Part shown: positions 63,301-64,000 of the stretch, piece by piece
Layout: the number at the start of each line of letters is the position of its first letter
Numbering within the stretch: the first letter of the stretch is position 1
Assembly: GCA_900767825.1 (NCBI GenBank)
Contig: CAAGAN010000035.1
Span: forward strand, 1 to 64,000
Direction of reading: 5' to 3'
Length of the DNA: 64,000 bases
Source: Bacilli bacterium
Lineage (GTDB): Bacteria; Bacillota_I; Bacilli_A; RFN20; CAG-826
The notes under the pieces: model-generated
What the model saw: the letters and a program-made list of their open reading frames with translations, nothing else
Told to the model about the DNA's origin: nothing
The model's database searches: none
Program-made: the position numbers and the translations under genes

Positions 63301-63507
63301 TTATGCTGTTTGGCAAGACTTGATATAAAGGTCAATATCGTTGACGATATATTTAGTTCCCGTGGTATGCAATGCCTCATAAAAATCTTGGATATATTCG
63401 AATACCGAATACTTATTGAACAAGGTCATAACGTCCTTGCCCGTCATTCCTTTTTGGTTTTTGTATTCTTCAACGCAAAGCACCATAAATGGTAATTCTT
63501 TACTCAT
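63301..63507 (-). CDS. DUF3791-domain protein
   Basis: Protein of 68 residues: LPFMVLCVEEYKNQKGMTGK, VMTLFNKYSVFEYIQDFYEALHTTG and YIVNDIDLYI match the DUF3791 pattern. Such genes usually follow DUF3990 genes, as here. It starts 3 bp after the preceding gene. Possible small partner of the DUF3990 protein. Confidence 0.7.
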   Translation of the reverse strand: MSKELPFMVLCVEEYKNQKGMTGKDVMTLFNKYSVFEYIQDFYEALHTTGTKYIVNDIDLYIKSCQTA

Positions 63508-63510
63508 AGT

Positions 63511-63747
63511 TCATTCCTCCGGAAAAATAACTTCTCCTGTCTCTTTCTCATGTTTCCACATTGAATAAAGGGTCATAGGGCTGAAATGCCACATCTTTGT
63601 TTCTTCTTTTGCAAGCATTTCATAGGTCTTGGAGTAATAAAATTCGTTCATAGCGGAAATATCGTCAAGACCTTCGTTCTTCACTATGAGATCAATCGTT
63701 TGCGGTATAAGCGCGATACTCAATATAGAATTGAATTTCTCGTCCAT
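63511..63747 (-). CDS. Small protein between DUF3990 and DUF3791 genes
   Basis: Protein of 78 residues, helical, ending in LYSMWKHEKETGEVIFPEE. I recall similar small proteins in the same three-gene order (DUF3990, this protein, DUF3791). The start is 1 bp after the DUF3990 stop. Possible antitoxin or adaptor; function unknown. Confidence 0.6.
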   Translation of the reverse strand: MDEKFNSILSIALIPQTIDLIVKNEGLDDISAMNEFYYSKTYEMLAKEETKMWHFSPMTLYSMWKHEKETGEVIFPEE

Positions 63748-63748
63748 T

Positions 63749-64000
63749 TTATCGCACCTCCTCGGATTTTACGAATTTCAAGAGTGAAATTGCCTCGTTT
63801 GTCGCAAACACATATTGGTTAAACAACTTCTTGATCTTTAAGGATTCAAGTGCTTGTTCTTTGGTTAAAAGTCCCGAAGAGTAGACTTGGAGAGTTCTAT
63901 AAACATCATCATTTGCGACTGCTCCGATTATAAGGTCATATTGCTCTCCGTCATAGGTTCCATTTCTATGTGCACAAACAAAGTCAAGCCATTCCTCATC
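63749..64000 (-). CDS. DUF3990-domain protein (C-terminal part, runs off the window)
   Basis: The last 83 residues of a gene that continues beyond position 64000. EEWLDFVCAHRNGTYDGEQY, DLIIGAVANDDVYRTLQVY and AISLLKFVKSEEVR fit the C-terminal half of DUF3990 proteins (conserved Y-D-x-I-x-G-x-V-A-N-D-D). The stop is 1 bp before the next start. The three genes look like a toxin-antitoxin-type or effector cassette. Confidence 0.65.
   Translation of the reverse strand, partial: DEEWLDFVCAHRNGTYDGEQYDLIIGAVANDDVYRTLQVYSSGLLTKEQALESLKIKKLFNQYVFATNEAISLLKFVKSEEVR

Noticed and set aside
1..64000. CRISPR arrays, tRNA and rRNA genes, phage structural genes
   Set aside because: Looked for regularly spaced repeats, cloverleaf cores and typical proteins; none found.

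Overview
The window is AT-rich DNA from a low-GC Gram-positive bacterium, most likely an uncultured gut or rumen member of the Bacilli (Erysipelotrichia/RF39-like). The clues are strong AGGAGG-type ribosome-binding sites, sigmaA-type promoters, intrinsic terminators, lipoprotein signal peptides, a guanine-type purine riboswitch and normal use of TGA/TAA/TAG as stops. No rRNA, tRNA or CRISPR array was found. Both ends carry GC-richer relics of ISXO2/IS1595-type transposases.

1-21 kb: a glycan-utilisation locus. An AraC/PocR-type regulator (19254, +) diverges from a long minus-strand operon. The operon encodes two sugar ABC permeases, a large membrane-anchored surface protein, a lipoprotein glycosidase-like protein, a sugar-binding lipoprotein, an ABC ATPase with a large coiled-coil insertion, more glycosidase-like and carbohydrate-binding secreted proteins, cytoplasmic GH95- and GH78-type enzymes, and an orphan LuxR-type response regulator. 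Three proteins share the same uncharacterised barrel with a D-E-P motif. One carbohydrate-binding gene is frameshifted. The inferred route is surface binding and trimming, import as oligosaccharides, then cytoplasmic removal of fucose/rhamnose-type residues.

21-36 kb: a nucleobase-salvage island in many small units: two hpt paralogues, upp, apt, guaB, prs, uraA, an AzgA-type purine permease behind a guanine riboswitch, and guaA. Between them lie accessory genes (AEC transporter, orphan AbrB antitoxin, possible nuclease toxin, AAA/PD-(D/E)XK protein) and a free-standing structured RNA of about 165 nt with its own promoter and terminator (25083-25252).

37-47 kb: a compact minus-strand accessory operon. 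It runs from a (frameshifted) WYL regulator through a ComEC-like metallo-beta-lactamase lipoprotein, a small secreted protein, two FtsX/MacB-like membrane proteins and an ABC ATPase to a secreted MACPF pore-forming protein with GLUG repeats, a small lipoprotein and a glycosylase-like protein. A noncoding stretch of about 890 bp with structured-RNA features follows it.

47-54 kb: a phosphosignalling cassette: soluble FtsH-like AAA-M41 protease, 39-residue membrane peptide, Ser/Thr kinase with zinc ribbon, two VWA proteins, PP2C phosphatase and an acidic protein. It resembles the TerY-P triad with additions.

54-58 kb: the most striking locus. A surface protein with six InlB-type repeats ends in a DUF6273/C-lectin-like domain resembling the variable target of diversity-generating retroelements (DGRs). 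It is followed by a perfect 10-bp GC-rich hairpin and a nonsense-mutated avd-like gene, with no reverse transcriptase in view. The operon promoter has a G10 tract as its -35/-10 spacer, and the signal peptide is interrupted at a T8 tract, so two homopolymers could switch expression.

58-64 kb: glnA, a HEPN-like protein with a broken partner gene, an AlbA_2/HATPase regulator behind a palindromic operator, an IS1595 relic with unusual leader hairpins, a truncated ATPase-like gene and a DUF3791/DUF3990 operon running off the end.
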